The notes under the pieces were generated by a model that saw nothing but the letters and a program-made list of their open reading frames with translations, was not told the DNA's origin and did no database searches. From NCBI RefSeq assembly GCF_030014955.1, contig NZ_JAGRPV010000001.1, positions 744,001-808,000 of the forward strand: DNA of 64,000 bases. The letters are read 5' to 3'. Position 1 is the stretch's first letter. Each line of letters starts with the position of its first letter. The translations under genes were made by a program, and so were the position numbers. Below are positions 35,271 to 46,319 of the stretch, in pieces. Source of the DNA: Cohnella hashimotonis (GTDB lineage: Bacteria; Bacillota; Bacilli; Paenibacillales; Paenibacillaceae).

Positions 35271-37493
35271 TCATTCTTGGTCGTCTTCATAGCTAACCGT
35301 CAATACAGGGAGCGGATATAGTCCCGAAGTCTTCGGAGCTACGTCAGTGCGCGTGCGAAGCGTTCTCTTCTTCATGCTCAGCCAGATTTGACTGGCAATA
35401 TAAATCGAAGAGTACATGCCTACGAGCAAACCGATCGTCAGCGCCAAGGAGAACAGCCTGATCGATTCGCTGCCCCAGAAAAGCAGAGCGACCGCTGCGA
35501 ACAGTACGGCAACTACAGTATTTATCGAACGCGTCAGTGTCTGGTTTATACTGCGATTCACGATCGTCTTCAAGTCTTCGTAGGTGCGCGATCTGGAAAA
35601 ACGGAGATTCTCGCGTATGCGATCAAAGATAACCACCGTGTCGTTAATGGAGTATCCGATAATCGTTAGTACGGCAGCGATAAACGGCAGGTTGACCTCA
35701 AGCCTGAACAGCGAGAAAACGCTGACGACAAAGAACGCGTCGTGCAGCAGAGCGACGATGGCCGCCAGCGCGAATCGCCATTCAAAACGAACGCATACGT
35801 ACAGTAAAATACCGAGGCTAGCGAGCAGGACGGCATACACGGCTTGCCTGGCCAGTTCCCGTGCGATCGCGGGATCGACCGTGTTTTCTTCTTTGCTGAT
35901 ATCGTCTCCGTACTTTACGGCAAATGCTTGAATGATCTTGGCGGAGTCTTTGCCGTCGGGGTCCAGCACATGGTCGAACCGAAGCGAGATCCGGTTCTGT
36001 TGATTGCCGCCGATCGACAGGACGGAAGGCGAGAAGCCGGCACCCCTAACGATCTGCGCTGCCGTCTCCTGATCGATCGAATCGTTTAGCGTAATATCCA
36101 GGGATGTTCCGGCTTTGAAGTCGACGCCATAATTCAAATGTTGGACGAGCAAACTTCCAATGCCCAGCACCGTAACGATAATTGAGGCAAGGAAAAAGGT
36201 TTTGCGTCTCGCGACAAAATCGAAAGTTCGATGCGTGGACGGCAGCGCGACTGCCTCGGCTTTGTCGATAATGTGTTCGGGCTTGACGCCAAAGCCGCGC
36301 GTGCCGCGAACCCAGTTCGAGCGAAGCAACAAGCTCATCAGCCATTGAGAGAAGTACATATTCGTCAATACGCTCAGGATGATGCTTAAAATAAGCGTTA
36401 TCGCGAAGCCTTTGATCGCGCCCGAGCCGAGCGAGAAAAGTACAAAGCCGGCAATGAGCGTCGTCACGTTGGCATCCATAACGGTCCTGAAGGACCGCTT
36501 GGAACCGGCTTTTAGCGCCGATTGGGGGCTTTTGCCGGTACGAAGCTCTTCCTTGAACCGTTCGTACTGAATGATATTCGCGTCTACCGCCATCCCGATT
36601 CCAAGCACGAAGGCGGCGATCCCAGGCAGCGTGAGCGTGGCGCTCATCAAGTTCATGACCAGCAGAAGGAGCCAGGTATAAGTAATCAGCGTAATGCTGG
36701 CAATGAGGCCTGGCAGGCGATAGAGCGCAAGCATAAACAGCAGGATCAGCGCCGAGCCCGCCACGCCGGCTTGGAGCGTCTGATTCAGGGATTGCTGGCC
36801 GAGCGAGGCACCCACGGATTGGCTGAATTTCTCCGTCAGTTTGAGAGGCAATGCGCCCATGTTAATAATGTCGACGATTTCTTTGGCTTCGTCATACGTA
36901 AAATGTCCGGTAATTCGGCAGATTCCGTTCGACATGACCGCTTGAATGACCGGATCGGTAAGCATTCTGTCGTCTAAATTGATAAAGATTTGCCGACCGA
37001 GCAATCGAGTCGACAAATCCTCGAGCTTTCCCTTGTCTTTTACTTTAACCTGGACGTTGGGGTTGCGCATTTCGTCGTAGACGACCTCCGCGCCGCCTTC
37101 TACAAAATCGGTACCAACCAACTCAACGCTGCCGTCGGGACCTGACACGGTCAGTTCTGCAGGCTTCTTTAGCATTTCCCGAACCTTCTCCTCGTCGGAA
37201 ACGCCTGCGATCCGTACCCTGATCCGGTTCGTACCCTCCGTCCAAATCTCCGGTTCGGCAATGCCGAACGCATTCACGCGCTTCTCAAGGCTGTTAGCGG
37301 TCTGACGAAGATTTTCCTTGGTAATGGAGCCGCCGGGCTGCACAGGATTGGCTTCATACAACACTTCAAAGCCACCTTTTAAATCGAGACCTAGCCGCAC
37401 ACGATCGACAATATTCGGGAATGTGGCAGTTACAATCGTCAATGTAAAAGCGACGGTAAGCAAGAAGGCGACGACTCTTTTGATGATAATCAA
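35271..37493 (-). CDS. secDF: Fused protein translocase subunit SecDF
   Basis: 740 residues, SecD and SecF in one chain as in Bacillus. The SecD half has the LGLDLKGG motif after TM1, a large extracytoplasmic P1 domain (~50-230) and six TM segments; the SecF half begins near residue 445 and has the counterpart motif as YGVDFKAGTSLDI. TM4-region LGIGMAVDANIIQYERF and IIGYSINDTVVIFDRIRE are the RND-type proton-pathway helices. It uses the proton gradient to aid late stages of Sec export. The frame is open to 37583, but TTG 37493 is preferred: GAGGAG lies 9 bases before it and gives normal length. The SecF motif has AG where GG is common. Confidence 0.96.
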   Translation of the reverse strand: MIIIKRVVAFLLTVAFTLTIVTATFPNIVDRVRLGLDLKGGFEVLYEANPVQPGGSITKENLRQTANSLEKRVNAFGIAEPEIWTEGTNRIRVRIAGVSDEEKVREMLKKPAELTVSGPDGSVELVGTDFVEGGAEVVYDEMRNPNVQVKVKDKGKLEDLSTRLLGRQIFINLDDRMLTDPVIQAVMSNGICRITGHFTYDEAKEIVDIINMGALPLKLTEKFSQSVGASLGQQSLNQTLQAGVAGSALILLFMLALYRLPGLIASITLITYTWLLLLVMNLMSATLTLPGIAAFVLGIGMAVDANIIQYERFKEELRTGKSPQSALKAGSKRSFRTVMDANVTTLIAGFVLFSLGSGAIKGFAITLILSIILSVLTNMYFSQWLMSLLLRSNWVRGTRGFGVKPEHIIDKAEAVALPSTHRTFDFVARRKTFFLASIIVTVLGIGSLLVQHLNYGVDFKAGTSLDITLNDSIDQETAAQIVRGAGFSPSVLSIGGNQQNRISLRFDHVLDPDGKDSAKIIQAFAVKYGDDISKEENTVDPAIARELARQAVYAVLLASLGILLYVCVRFEWRFALAAIVALLHDAFFVVSVFSLFRLEVNLPFIAAVLTIIGYSINDTVVIFDRIRENLRFSRSRTYEDLKTIVNRSINQTLTRSINTVVAVLFAAVALLFWGSESIRLFSLALTIGLLVGMYSSIYIASQIWLSMKKRTLRTRTDVAPKTSGLYPLPVLTVSYEDDQE

Positions 37494-37726
37494 GCCTAAG
37501 GGCTCCTCTCGGGCTGAATGAATGCTAACAATATAGCACAAGTCCGAATCTGAAAAAAATAAATGAAATAAATGGAAATTCATTGAGAATCTTTTCAGAC
37601 GCTCCTGCTAGAGTGACATTTAGCGACAATTTTTGATAAAAACAGTTTTTCCTAGATGTGAGCGAGGCCGGCCTATTTCTTTCGCGGCGAAGTCCAAATC
37701 TACCATCATTGCGCAAAGGAGTTTGA

Positions 37727-39559
<1,833 letters not shown>

Positions 39560-39617
39560 GCACCGCCTCCACCCTGATCGTGCATTTGAATTAGCGGCTT
39601 GAAATTCAACCAATCAG

Positions 39618-39654
39618 CCCATGCCGGACTTGTCCAGCGTGGGTGTTTTCTTTT
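39618..39654 (+). terminator. Terminator of the collagen-like gene
   Basis: CCCATGCC-GGAC-TT-GTCC-A-GCGTGGG forms an ~11 bp stem with a 2-nt loop and one bulge, followed by TGTTTTCTTTT. Confidence 0.85.
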
Positions 39655-39680
39655 GACAAGGACGATGAATTTTGGATACT
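39653..39680 (+). promoter_or_regulatory. Promoter of the double glycosyltransferase gene
   Basis: TTGACA (39653-39658), 16 bp, GATACT (39675-39680), 39 bp before the ATG. It starts in the T-run of the preceding terminator, so the glycosyltransferase has its own promoter rather than relying on read-through. Confidence 0.6.
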
Positions 39681-39718
39681 GGCGCTAAGCGATCATACTG
39701 GCAGTTAGGAGACTGGGA

Positions 39719-41551
39719 ATGAAGACAAGCATCGTGATTCTGGCACAGCATCCGTCCTTGTTCGAGGACTGTCTGGCTGCTATTCATAAACATACGCCAG
39801 AGGCGTGTGAGCTTATTGTCGTGAACGACGGGGCGTCTTTCGAAATATTCAGTCTCATTGAGAGGTACTCGGATACTCCGATAAAGACCATAGCGACAAC
39901 GGAACGTCGTGGCGTCGCTGCCGGCTACAATCTGGGCGCTTCGGCAGCGAGCGGCGAGCGTATCGTGCTTATACGCGACTCCGTCACCGTGGGACCGAAC
40001 TGGTTTTCCGTTTTGTCCGCGTGTCTGAATGCGCATCCCGACGCAATGATGGCCGGGCCGCTCAGCAGCGGGATCAGCGGGCAGCAGAATGCGCGCATTG
40101 CTGCGGAGATCTTAAACAAACTGACGCCCGAGGCGAGGACCGAAGCGCTCGCTGCAAACGGGAAGTCGCAAAGCGTGAGCAGGCTACTTCATCTGTTATT
40201 ATTGGTTCGCAAAGACCTATTCGACGAGCTGGGCGGATTCGACGAGCGGTTCGCGTTGGAGTCTTACGAAGACGACGATCTGTGCTATAGGGCGCTTCTA
40301 GCGGGTTACCGCTTGTTCATTGCGAATAATTGTTATGTTCGTTATACGCCGCCCCCGACGCTTTTTCCGGAAGACCCGGATTGGTTCGCCAGGCAATTGG
40401 GGCATAATCGGCAAGCCGGCATCGAGAAGTGGGGTTCCGATCTGACGGAGCTATTATATCAATGGAAGCGGTCTGTGAAGGTCAGTCTATGCATGATCGT
40501 TAAGAACGAGGAGGAAACGCTGGAGCGCTGTCTATCTAGCGTAGCGGACCTTGTAGACGAGATTGTGATTGTAGACACCGGCTCGACAGACAGGACGAAA
40601 AATATCGCCGGCAAGTTCGACGCTCGCATTTTCGATTTTCAATGGGTGAACGATTTTTCCAAAGCGCGCAATTACGCTTTTAGTCAGGCTACCCAAGAAT
40701 ACCTTTTATGGCTCGATGCCGACGATATTCTGCTTCCGGCGGACAGGGAGAAGTTTAAGACGCTTGTATCCGCGCTGCCCGTCCATGTAGACGTCGTCTC
40801 TATGCATTACCATCTGAGCAGAGACGAATACGGCAATGTCACCAGCAGCCTGCGGAGAAACCGGCTCTTGCGAAGGAGCATGGGCTACCGGTGGGTTGGA
40901 GCGGTGCACGAGTACGTAGAGGTTCACGGGTCGACGCTGAATAGAGATATCGCAGTCACGCATGACCGGGTACACACCAATTCGTCCCGCAACCTGCATA
41001 TTTATGAAGGCAAAATGGCTGCCGGAGAGACGTTCAGCCCCAGGGATACGTACTACTTTGCCAACGAGCTTTACGAACATGGGCAATGGGAGAGGGCGGC
41101 GGAGCAGTACGAGAAGCTCCTCGCGTTCGAGCATGTCTGGATCGAGGACCGGATCGGGGCATGCGGCAAAGCTTCCGAATGCTATCACCAGCTGGGGCGC
41201 AATCATGAGGCCAAGCTCAAAGCGCTTCAGTCGTTTGCCTACGCGCTTCCGAGAGCGGAGAATTGCTGCAGGCTCGGCATGTTCCATCTCTCGGAAAATG
41301 CATACCGGGAGGCGGCATGGTGGTACAGGCTGGCCTCGGAACTGGAGATGCCGACGGATTCAAGCGCGCTGCTTCAGCATGCCTGCTGGACGTGGCTTCC
41401 GCATATCCAGCTTTGCGTTTGCCACGACCGCATGGGCGAGTATGCGCTCGCTTATGAGGAAAACGAGTTGGCGGCGCAATATATTCCGAACGACAGCCGA
41501 ATCGGGGCCAACCGATCTTACTTGAAGAGTCGATTGGAGCAAACAAAGTAA
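39719..41551 (+). CDS. Double family-2 glycosyltransferase with TPR-like tail
   Basis: 610 residues. The first GT2 domain (~1-250) has ELIVVNDGASFE and ESYEDDDLCYRALLAGYRLF, but where DxD is expected it reads VLIRDSVTV, so it may not be catalytic. The second (~255-420) is canonical: VSLCMIVKNEEETLERCLSS, EIVIVDTGSTDRTKN, LLWLDADDILL and WVGAVHEYVE. The C-terminus (~440-600) has TPR-like helices (YFANELYEHGQWERAAEQYE). This SunS-like plus TPR layout is common in Paenibacillaceae and often beside collagen-like genes; modification of threonines in the neighbouring collagen-like protein is the likely role (inference). GTTAGGAG precedes the ATG. Confidence 0.9.
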   Translation: MKTSIVILAQHPSLFEDCLAAIHKHTPEACELIVVNDGASFEIFSLIERYSDTPIKTIATTERRGVAAGYNLGASAASGERIVLIRDSVTVGPNWFSVLSACLNAHPDAMMAGPLSSGISGQQNARIAAEILNKLTPEARTEALAANGKSQSVSRLLHLLLLVRKDLFDELGGFDERFALESYEDDDLCYRALLAGYRLFIANNCYVRYTPPPTLFPEDPDWFARQLGHNRQAGIEKWGSDLTELLYQWKRSVKVSLCMIVKNEEETLERCLSSVADLVDEIVIVDTGSTDRTKNIAGKFDARIFDFQWVNDFSKARNYAFSQATQEYLLWLDADDILLPADREKFKTLVSALPVHVDVVSMHYHLSRDEYGNVTSSLRRNRLLRRSMGYRWVGAVHEYVEVHGSTLNRDIAVTHDRVHTNSSRNLHIYEGKMAAGETFSPRDTYYFANELYEHGQWERAAEQYEKLLAFEHVWIEDRIGACGKASECYHQLGRNHEAKLKALQSFAYALPRAENCCRLGMFHLSENAYREAAWWYRLASELEMPTDSSALLQHACWTWLPHIQLCVCHDRMGEYALAYEENELAAQYIPNDSRIGANRSYLKSRLEQTK

Positions 41552-41574
41552 GCCATATGGAGGTCTTCATTACA

Positions 41575-41818
41575 ATGAGCAGGCCGCGGTTAACATTATC
41601 TATGGTCGTTCGAAACGAAAGCGGGGAATACCTGATGCGAGTCTTCTCGCAACATCGGAGCTATATCGACGACGGCGGTTATCGTAGACGACGGAAGTAC
41701 GGACAATACCGTGTAGCTCTGTCTGCGGGCATTTGCGGGGATTCCTGTCCGAACGATCCGTAATGACGAGCTCAAGTTCGGCAACGAGATCGCGCTGCGC
41801 AAGCAGCAGCTCCGATGA
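41575..41818 (+). pseudogene. Remnant of another family-2 glycosyltransferase
   Basis: ATG 41575 behind TGGAGG starts MSRPRLTLSMVVRNESGEYL ... HRSYID, then shifts frame to AVIVDDGSTDNTV, meets a TAG, and goes on as LCLRAFAGIPVRTIRNDELK then FGNEIALRKQQLR before TGA. The MVVRNES and VDDGSTDNT motifs are the start of a SunS-type GT2, so this is a truncated, frameshifted copy of a gene like the second half of its left neighbour. Confidence 0.82.
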
Positions 41819-42240
41819 TTCAGCGTCAATATTATCATCAGTGAAATAAAACGCGCTCTGACTGGGAGGCCAATTTAGCTCCTGCAGCGATTCTAAAAAA
41901 TAACATAGAATGACCGACGTCTGCCTAATCGGGCTACCGATGAGAATGTTGGGTCAGGACATCAGGATCCGCTCCATGTTTTTGTTATAATACGGTTTCA
42001 TCGATTCGAATGACCCTTCAGACGGTCGAAGCGCTTATGCGCTTCTAACGGGTCGTCCGATCCGGACTCTTCTGAAATGCTGCCGTTTTTAACGGCTCGC
42101 CACAAAGCTGGAAAAATTGGAGTTTCGGACGGCTTCCGGAAGTACTCCTATCTGTTGAACTTGATGCGTTCGTGTTCCAAAGTCTGGAACAACCATATTT
42201 TACAATGGTTTTTCTTTGATCTCCAATGAATATTACATAG
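41819..42240. other. Gene-free stretch
   Basis: About 420 bp without a supportable gene. A short plus-strand frame (ending KNNIE) follows the broken glycosyltransferase, and another near 42050-42220 has no start or ribosome site. GCCGTTTTTAACGGC at 42071-42085 is a small hairpin. Probably decayed coding sequence. Confidence 0.5.
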
Positions 42241-42241
42241 A

Positions 42242-42250
42242 TGCTATAAT
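42242..42250 (+). promoter_or_regulatory. Extended -10 promoter, apparently leaderless
   Basis: TGCTATAAT (TG at 42242-42243, TATAAT at 42245-42250) is a consensus extended -10. The helicase ATG at 42258 begins 7 bases later, where transcription should start, and no ribosome site precedes it. No clear -35 is present at the proper distance (TCCAAT). Confidence 0.6.
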
Positions 42251-42257
42251 CGGAACT

Positions 42258-44630
42258 ATGAATACGACGACGAACCACGAACGATTTTTCGAACGCAAGC
42301 GGCGGGAGGCCGGCGTCCAACTGAATGAGGTCCAGAAGCAGGCGGTCCTTCATACCGAGGGGCCGCTTCTTCTGCTGGCGTCGCCCGGTTCGGGCAAGAC
42401 GACGACGCTGATGATGCGGACAGGGTACCTGATCGCGGAAAAGGGGGTCAACCCGGCCCGGATCAAAGCGGTGACCTTCAGCCGGGCTTCGGCGCGGGAT
42501 ATGGCGGAGCGGTTTGCGGCGCTGTTCCCCGAGCTCGCCGGCGCCAAGGTCGGCTTTTCGACGATCCACAGCTTCGCCTTCGAGGTGGTGCGCGCATACT
42601 ACCTGGCGCGGGGCGAAGCCTATCAGCTCATCGAGGGCGAGATCGAGCAGGAGGCAGAGGACGAGCTGCGGGCAGCGGATCTGCCGGTGCTGCACAAGAA
42701 GCCGATTCTTCGCCAGCTGTACCGGACGATGACGGGCGGCGGCAGCCTGACCGAGGACCAGATGGAGGACCTGACGACCTATATCAGCTATATCAAAAAT
42801 AAAATGCTGCCCGAGGACCGTTGGAGCGAGGCGAAATGCGAGCTGAAGGACGCGGACAAGCTGCTGCGCGCCTACGAGCGCTATAAGCGCGAGGGGACCG
42901 ATCGGCTGCTGCTGGATTTTGACGATATGCTGACGGTCTGCCACCTCGCGCTGTCCGAGGACCCGCGGCTGCTCCGCCGTTATCAGCACAGATACGATTA
43001 CCTCTTGACCGACGAGAGCCAGGACACCTCGCTCGTCCAGTTCGGCATCGTCGGCTTGCTGGCCGCCTCGCATGGCAACCTTTGCGTCGTCGCAGACGAC
43101 GATCAGAGCATCTACGGCTGGCGCGGGGCGGAACCCGGCTATCTGCTCGATTTCAAGTCCCATTATCCGGCGGCCGAGGTGCTCAAGATGGAGCGCAACT
43201 ACCGATCGGCGCCCGAGATCGTGGAGACGGCTGCGCGCTTCATCCGGCGCAACAAGAACCGTTACGACAAGGCGATGTACACGAAAAATCCGTCCGGCGG
43301 CCGCGTCTCCCTGCGCATGCTGGCCGACTACAAGGCTCAGGCGAAGTACGTGACAGCGGCGCTGACGGGAACTCCTGCAGGCTCGCCTTCGGGCACGACC
43401 GCCGTGCTGTACCGCAACCATACGTCCGCCCTCGTCCTCGTCAACGCGCTCGACCGCGCGGGCATTCCGTTTAATCTGAAGGACGGGGATAAGCGCTTCT
43501 TTTCGCACTGGGTGGTCGAGGACGTGCTGAACTTCATGCGGATGGCGTACACGGACCGCAGGCCCGAGCTGCTGGAGAAGATTTATCCGAAGCTGGCGGG
43601 CTACATCACGCGGGAGCAGATGGGCGCGCTGCTGCGCATCGGAGGCTCTGCGGCTTCTGTCTTCGACACGCTGATCGAGCGAGTGCCGCTCAAAGAGTAC
43701 CAGGTCAAGCAGCTCAAAGAGAACAAGGATACGTTCGGACGGATGCAGGCGATGAACGCGCGGCAGGCGATCCGCACGATCCGCTACAACCTCGGCTACG
43801 AGCGGGCGATCGAGCGGCTGTGCGAACGATTCGGCTTTCGGCAGGAGATGCTGCTCGGCGTGTTGAACACGCTCGAGGACATTGCCGACGGCCTGGATTC
43901 GATGACGGACTTCGCCGAGCGGCTGAAGTACCTCGAGACCCTGCTGCGCAGCGCCAAGTCGCGCAGTCGCGACCCGGAGGCTGTCACGCTGTCGACGTTC
44001 CATAGCGCGAAGGGACTCGAGTTCGATCGCGTATATATGATCGATCTCGCGGAAGGCGTCATTCCTTCGAACGAGGATATCAAGAAGTATGACAAGGGCG
44101 ATGCGGCCGATATGGAGGAAGCCGTGCGCCTGTTCTATGTCGGCATGACGCGGGCGAAGCGGCACCTGGAGCTCATCGTCTACCAGAAGAAAGACGGGGC
44201 CGCGATCAAGGAGTCGCGCTTTATGACGGCGGTACGCAGCTTCGGCGCGGATGCGAGCGAAGCCGGAGGCGCGCGGACTTCGGCAGGCCAGACGCGCTTG
44301 GGCAGCGATGGACGGGCCGGGTACGCTGGACGAACGGGACCAGCGGGAGCGGTGGGCGCAACGCGCACATCGTCGCGGCCTGCCGGCGTCGGCGTCCCGG
44401 GCCGGCTTGCGCTGACGGCGGTTCCCCTGGCGACCGCATGGCAGGGCGAGCTGCCCGCGTACTTGAAGCCCGGGGCGCGCGTCTCGCACCGGACGTTCGG
44501 CTCCGGCGTCATCTTGTCGGCGGACGCGGAGGCGATTCGCGTGTCGTTCGCCGAGGGAGACAAAAAACTGCTTACGCAGGTGTGCATGGAGCTGGGGCTG
44601 CTGAAGCCGGAAAAGCAGCGGGTCACGTGA
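42258..44630 (+). CDS. UvrD/Rep/PcrA-family superfamily 1A DNA helicase
   Basis: 790 residues from ATG 42258 (an in-frame TTG at 42216 is upstream of the promoter). Motif Ia/Walker A LLASPGSGKTTTLMMRTG (~39-56), VGFSTIHSFAFE, Walker B LLTDESQDTSLVQF, motif III VVADDDQSIYGWRGAEP, motif IV MERNYRSAPEIVE, motif V LSTFHSAKGLEFDRVYMIDL and motif VI RLFYVGMTRAKRHLEL are all there, so it should be active. A low-complexity linker (~675-745) leads to a C-terminal VSHRTFGSGVIL segment, the PcrA-type Tudor-like domain that binds RNA polymerase. It is longer-linked and more divergent than housekeeping PcrA, so likely a paralogue in repair or replication restart. Confidence 0.93.
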   Translation: MNTTTNHERFFERKRREAGVQLNEVQKQAVLHTEGPLLLLASPGSGKTTTLMMRTGYLIAEKGVNPARIKAVTFSRASARDMAERFAALFPELAGAKVGFSTIHSFAFEVVRAYYLARGEAYQLIEGEIEQEAEDELRAADLPVLHKKPILRQLYRTMTGGGSLTEDQMEDLTTYISYIKNKMLPEDRWSEAKCELKDADKLLRAYERYKREGTDRLLLDFDDMLTVCHLALSEDPRLLRRYQHRYDYLLTDESQDTSLVQFGIVGLLAASHGNLCVVADDDQSIYGWRGAEPGYLLDFKSHYPAAEVLKMERNYRSAPEIVETAARFIRRNKNRYDKAMYTKNPSGGRVSLRMLADYKAQAKYVTAALTGTPAGSPSGTTAVLYRNHTSALVLVNALDRAGIPFNLKDGDKRFFSHWVVEDVLNFMRMAYTDRRPELLEKIYPKLAGYITREQMGALLRIGGSAASVFDTLIERVPLKEYQVKQLKENKDTFGRMQAMNARQAIRTIRYNLGYERAIERLCERFGFRQEMLLGVLNTLEDIADGLDSMTDFAERLKYLETLLRSAKSRSRDPEAVTLSTFHSAKGLEFDRVYMIDLAEGVIPSNEDIKKYDKGDAADMEEAVRLFYVGMTRAKRHLELIVYQKKDGAAIKESRFMTAVRSFGADASEAGGARTSAGQTRLGSDGRAGYAGRTGPAGAVGATRTSSRPAGVGVPGRLALTAVPLATAWQGELPAYLKPGARVSHRTFGSGVILSADAEAIRVSFAEGDKKLLTQVCMELGLLKPEKQRVT

Positions 44631-44754
44631 CGCGGTGCAATGACGGGCGTGACCGGAGTCACGCATTTCGGTGACCGCTCGGACGACAGCTGTGACTGAT
44701 GTCGGCGGCGGTGTGGGCTATGATAGGGGAAGCAGACGAGAAGGAGGACTTCGC

Positions 44755-45252
44755 GTGTCCCGTTATTCGACCAAACCCCTCTCCGAGAGACTGGGGCTCA
44801 GGCCCTACCAAAGACTTTATTTTGAAGGCGCGCCGCTGATCTATTTAGACTCGCTCGGTCCGTCGCCCGCGGGCATACGGTTTCTGGATACGCCGGCAGG
44901 GCCGATCGACTTTATTCATTTGTTCGTCAGGACGCAGGCCGAGCTGGAAGGCCGAATTCCTCTGCTGGCCGAGCAGCTGTCGTCCAGAGGCATGCTCTGG
45001 GTGTCCTGGCTGAAGAGCCGGGCGCTGCTCCATAACGGCATCGACGATAAAGATGTCGCGAGGGTCGGCGCCGCATGCGGCTTGTCCGACGTCAAAACCT
45101 GCGAGATCGACGAGACGTGGACGGGACGCAAGCTCGTTTTTCGGAAAAAAGGGCGTCCCCGGTCGAACGGTTATGCAGGCGTAACTTACGCCGCAGCGAT
45201 CGGTCGGCTAGATCGGAGGGAGTTTTCGGTCGTGTCCGCGGGAATTCGATGA
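44755..45252 (+). CDS. DUF3052-like small protein
   Basis: 165 residues. KPLSERLGLRPYQRLYFEGA, DFIHLFVRTQAELEGRIPLL, GMLWVSWLKSRALLHNGI and VDETWTGRKLVFRKK-type ends (CEIDETWTGRKLVF) fit the DUF3052 pattern; function unknown, cytosolic. The start is GTG 44755, 8 bases after AAGGAGGA; the open frame upstream has no ribosome site. About 35 residues (GYAGVTYAAAIGRLDRREFS) extend past the usual end, perhaps after loss of an earlier stop. Upstream at 44647-44664 is a perfect inverted repeat GCGTGAC-CGGA-GTCACGC that could be an operator or a weak hairpin for the helicase gene. Confidence 0.78.
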   Translation: MSRYSTKPLSERLGLRPYQRLYFEGAPLIYLDSLGPSPAGIRFLDTPAGPIDFIHLFVRTQAELEGRIPLLAEQLSSRGMLWVSWLKSRALLHNGIDDKDVARVGAACGLSDVKTCEIDETWTGRKLVFRKKGRPRSNGYAGVTYAAAIGRLDRREFSVVSAGIR

Positions 45253-45278
45253 TTCACCGCACTTACGCTACCGGACAA

Positions 45279-45305
45279 GAGAGCCCATACGCTGGGCTCC
45301 TTTTC
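45279..45305 (+). terminator. Terminator of the DUF3052-like gene
   Basis: GGAGCCCA/TGGGCTCC type stem (GAGCCCA-TACGC-TGGGCTC) followed by CTTTT, 30 bp after the stop. Confidence 0.82.
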
Positions 45306-45433
45306 GCGTTGCTCGGCTGAGCAGGCTGTGAAAATGCAGGCAGAGATGATGCGCTTCGTTGAACTCGGCGTTCGGTTCAGAGTAAAATGGACATAGCGCA
45401 GCTATAGCAGATACATAGGAGGAACATTTTTTC

Positions 45434-46309
45434 ATGCGTATAGGAGCAATCGAAGCGGGCGGCACCAAGTTCGTCTGCGGCATCGGCAATGAGAGCGGAA
45501 CGATCGAAGACCGGGTGAGTTTCCCTACGGAGCATCCGGAGAAGACGCTTGCGCAGGTTTTCGAATACTTTAAAGGCAAGGCAGTGGAGTCCATCGGCAT
45601 AGGCTCCTTCGGTCCGATCAATATCGACGAGGCGAGTCCGGCTTACGGCTATGTGACGACGACGCCCAAGCCGGGATGGTCCGGTTATCCGTTTCTCCCG
45701 GCGATGAAGCAGCAGTTCGACGTGCCGCTGGGCTGGGACACGGACGTCAACGCGGCCGCGCTTGGCGAGGCGACCTGGGGCGCGGCGGCCGGTCTCGACA
45801 GCTGCGTCTACTATACGATCGGCACGGGCGTCGGCGTCGGCGTTTACGCCGAGGGCAAGCTGGTGCACGGGCTCGTGCATCCGGAAGGCGGGCACGTGCT
45901 CGTGCGGCGCCATCCGGAGGACAAATACGAAGGCTTCTGCCCGTATCACGGAGATTGCCTCGAAGGGCTCGCGGCGGGTCCCGCGCTTCAAGGCCGGTGG
46001 AAGGTGCCGGGCAGCGAACTGCCGCCGGATCATCCTGCCTGGGCGATGGAGGCTTACTACATCGGCCAAGCCGTAGCGAACGCGGTGCTGATGCTGTCGC
46101 CCAAGCGCGTCATTCTCGGCGGCGGCGTCATGCATCAGCCGCAGCTGTTCCCGCTCGTGCGCGCGGAGGTGCTGAAGGCGCTGAACGGCTATGTGCATTC
46201 CGACGCGCTGGCGGCGGGCATCGACGGCTACATCGTGTCGCCGGGCCTTGGCGATAACGCCGGGCTGTCCGGGGCGCTGGCGCTGGGCTTGCGGGCGCTG
46301 GACCGCTAA
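45434..46309 (+). CDS. ROK-family fructokinase
   Basis: 291 residues. N-terminal ATP motif GAIEAGGTKFVCGIG, DTDVNAAALGEATWGAA with the catalytic Asp, IGTGVGVGVYAEGKLVHG, and the zinc site HPEGGH ... CPYHGDCLEGLAAGPAL (His, Cys, His, Cys). This is the YdhR/GmuE-like type that phosphorylates fructose (and mannose in some) to the 6-phosphate with ATP. It is cytosolic. AGGAGGAA lies 9 bases before the ATG. It could receive fructose or mannose released by the sugar loci elsewhere in the window, for example the beta-mannosidase at 17 kb. Confidence 0.93.
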   Translation: MRIGAIEAGGTKFVCGIGNESGTIEDRVSFPTEHPEKTLAQVFEYFKGKAVESIGIGSFGPINIDEASPAYGYVTTTPKPGWSGYPFLPAMKQQFDVPLGWDTDVNAAALGEATWGAAAGLDSCVYYTIGTGVGVGVYAEGKLVHGLVHPEGGHVLVRRHPEDKYEGFCPYHGDCLEGLAAGPALQGRWKVPGSELPPDHPAWAMEAYYIGQAVANAVLMLSPKRVILGGGVMHQPQLFPLVRAEVLKALNGYVHSDALAAGIDGYIVSPGLGDNAGLSGALALGLRALDR

Positions 46310-46319
46310 GGGCCGGCGG

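Noticed and set aside
36100..36160. Split of SecDF into separate secD and secF genes
   Set aside because: The frame is continuous through the junction with no stop, start or ribosome site, as in other Bacillota fusions.
44647..44664. GCGTGAC/GTCACGC palindrome as helicase terminator
   Set aside because: Only 7 bp stem and no T-run on either side; kept only as a possible operator in the note for the DUF3052-like gene.
42045..44666. 873-codon minus-strand open frame
   Set aside because: It is antisense to the UvrD-like helicase, which has all its motifs; the long shadow follows from GC-rich codon use.
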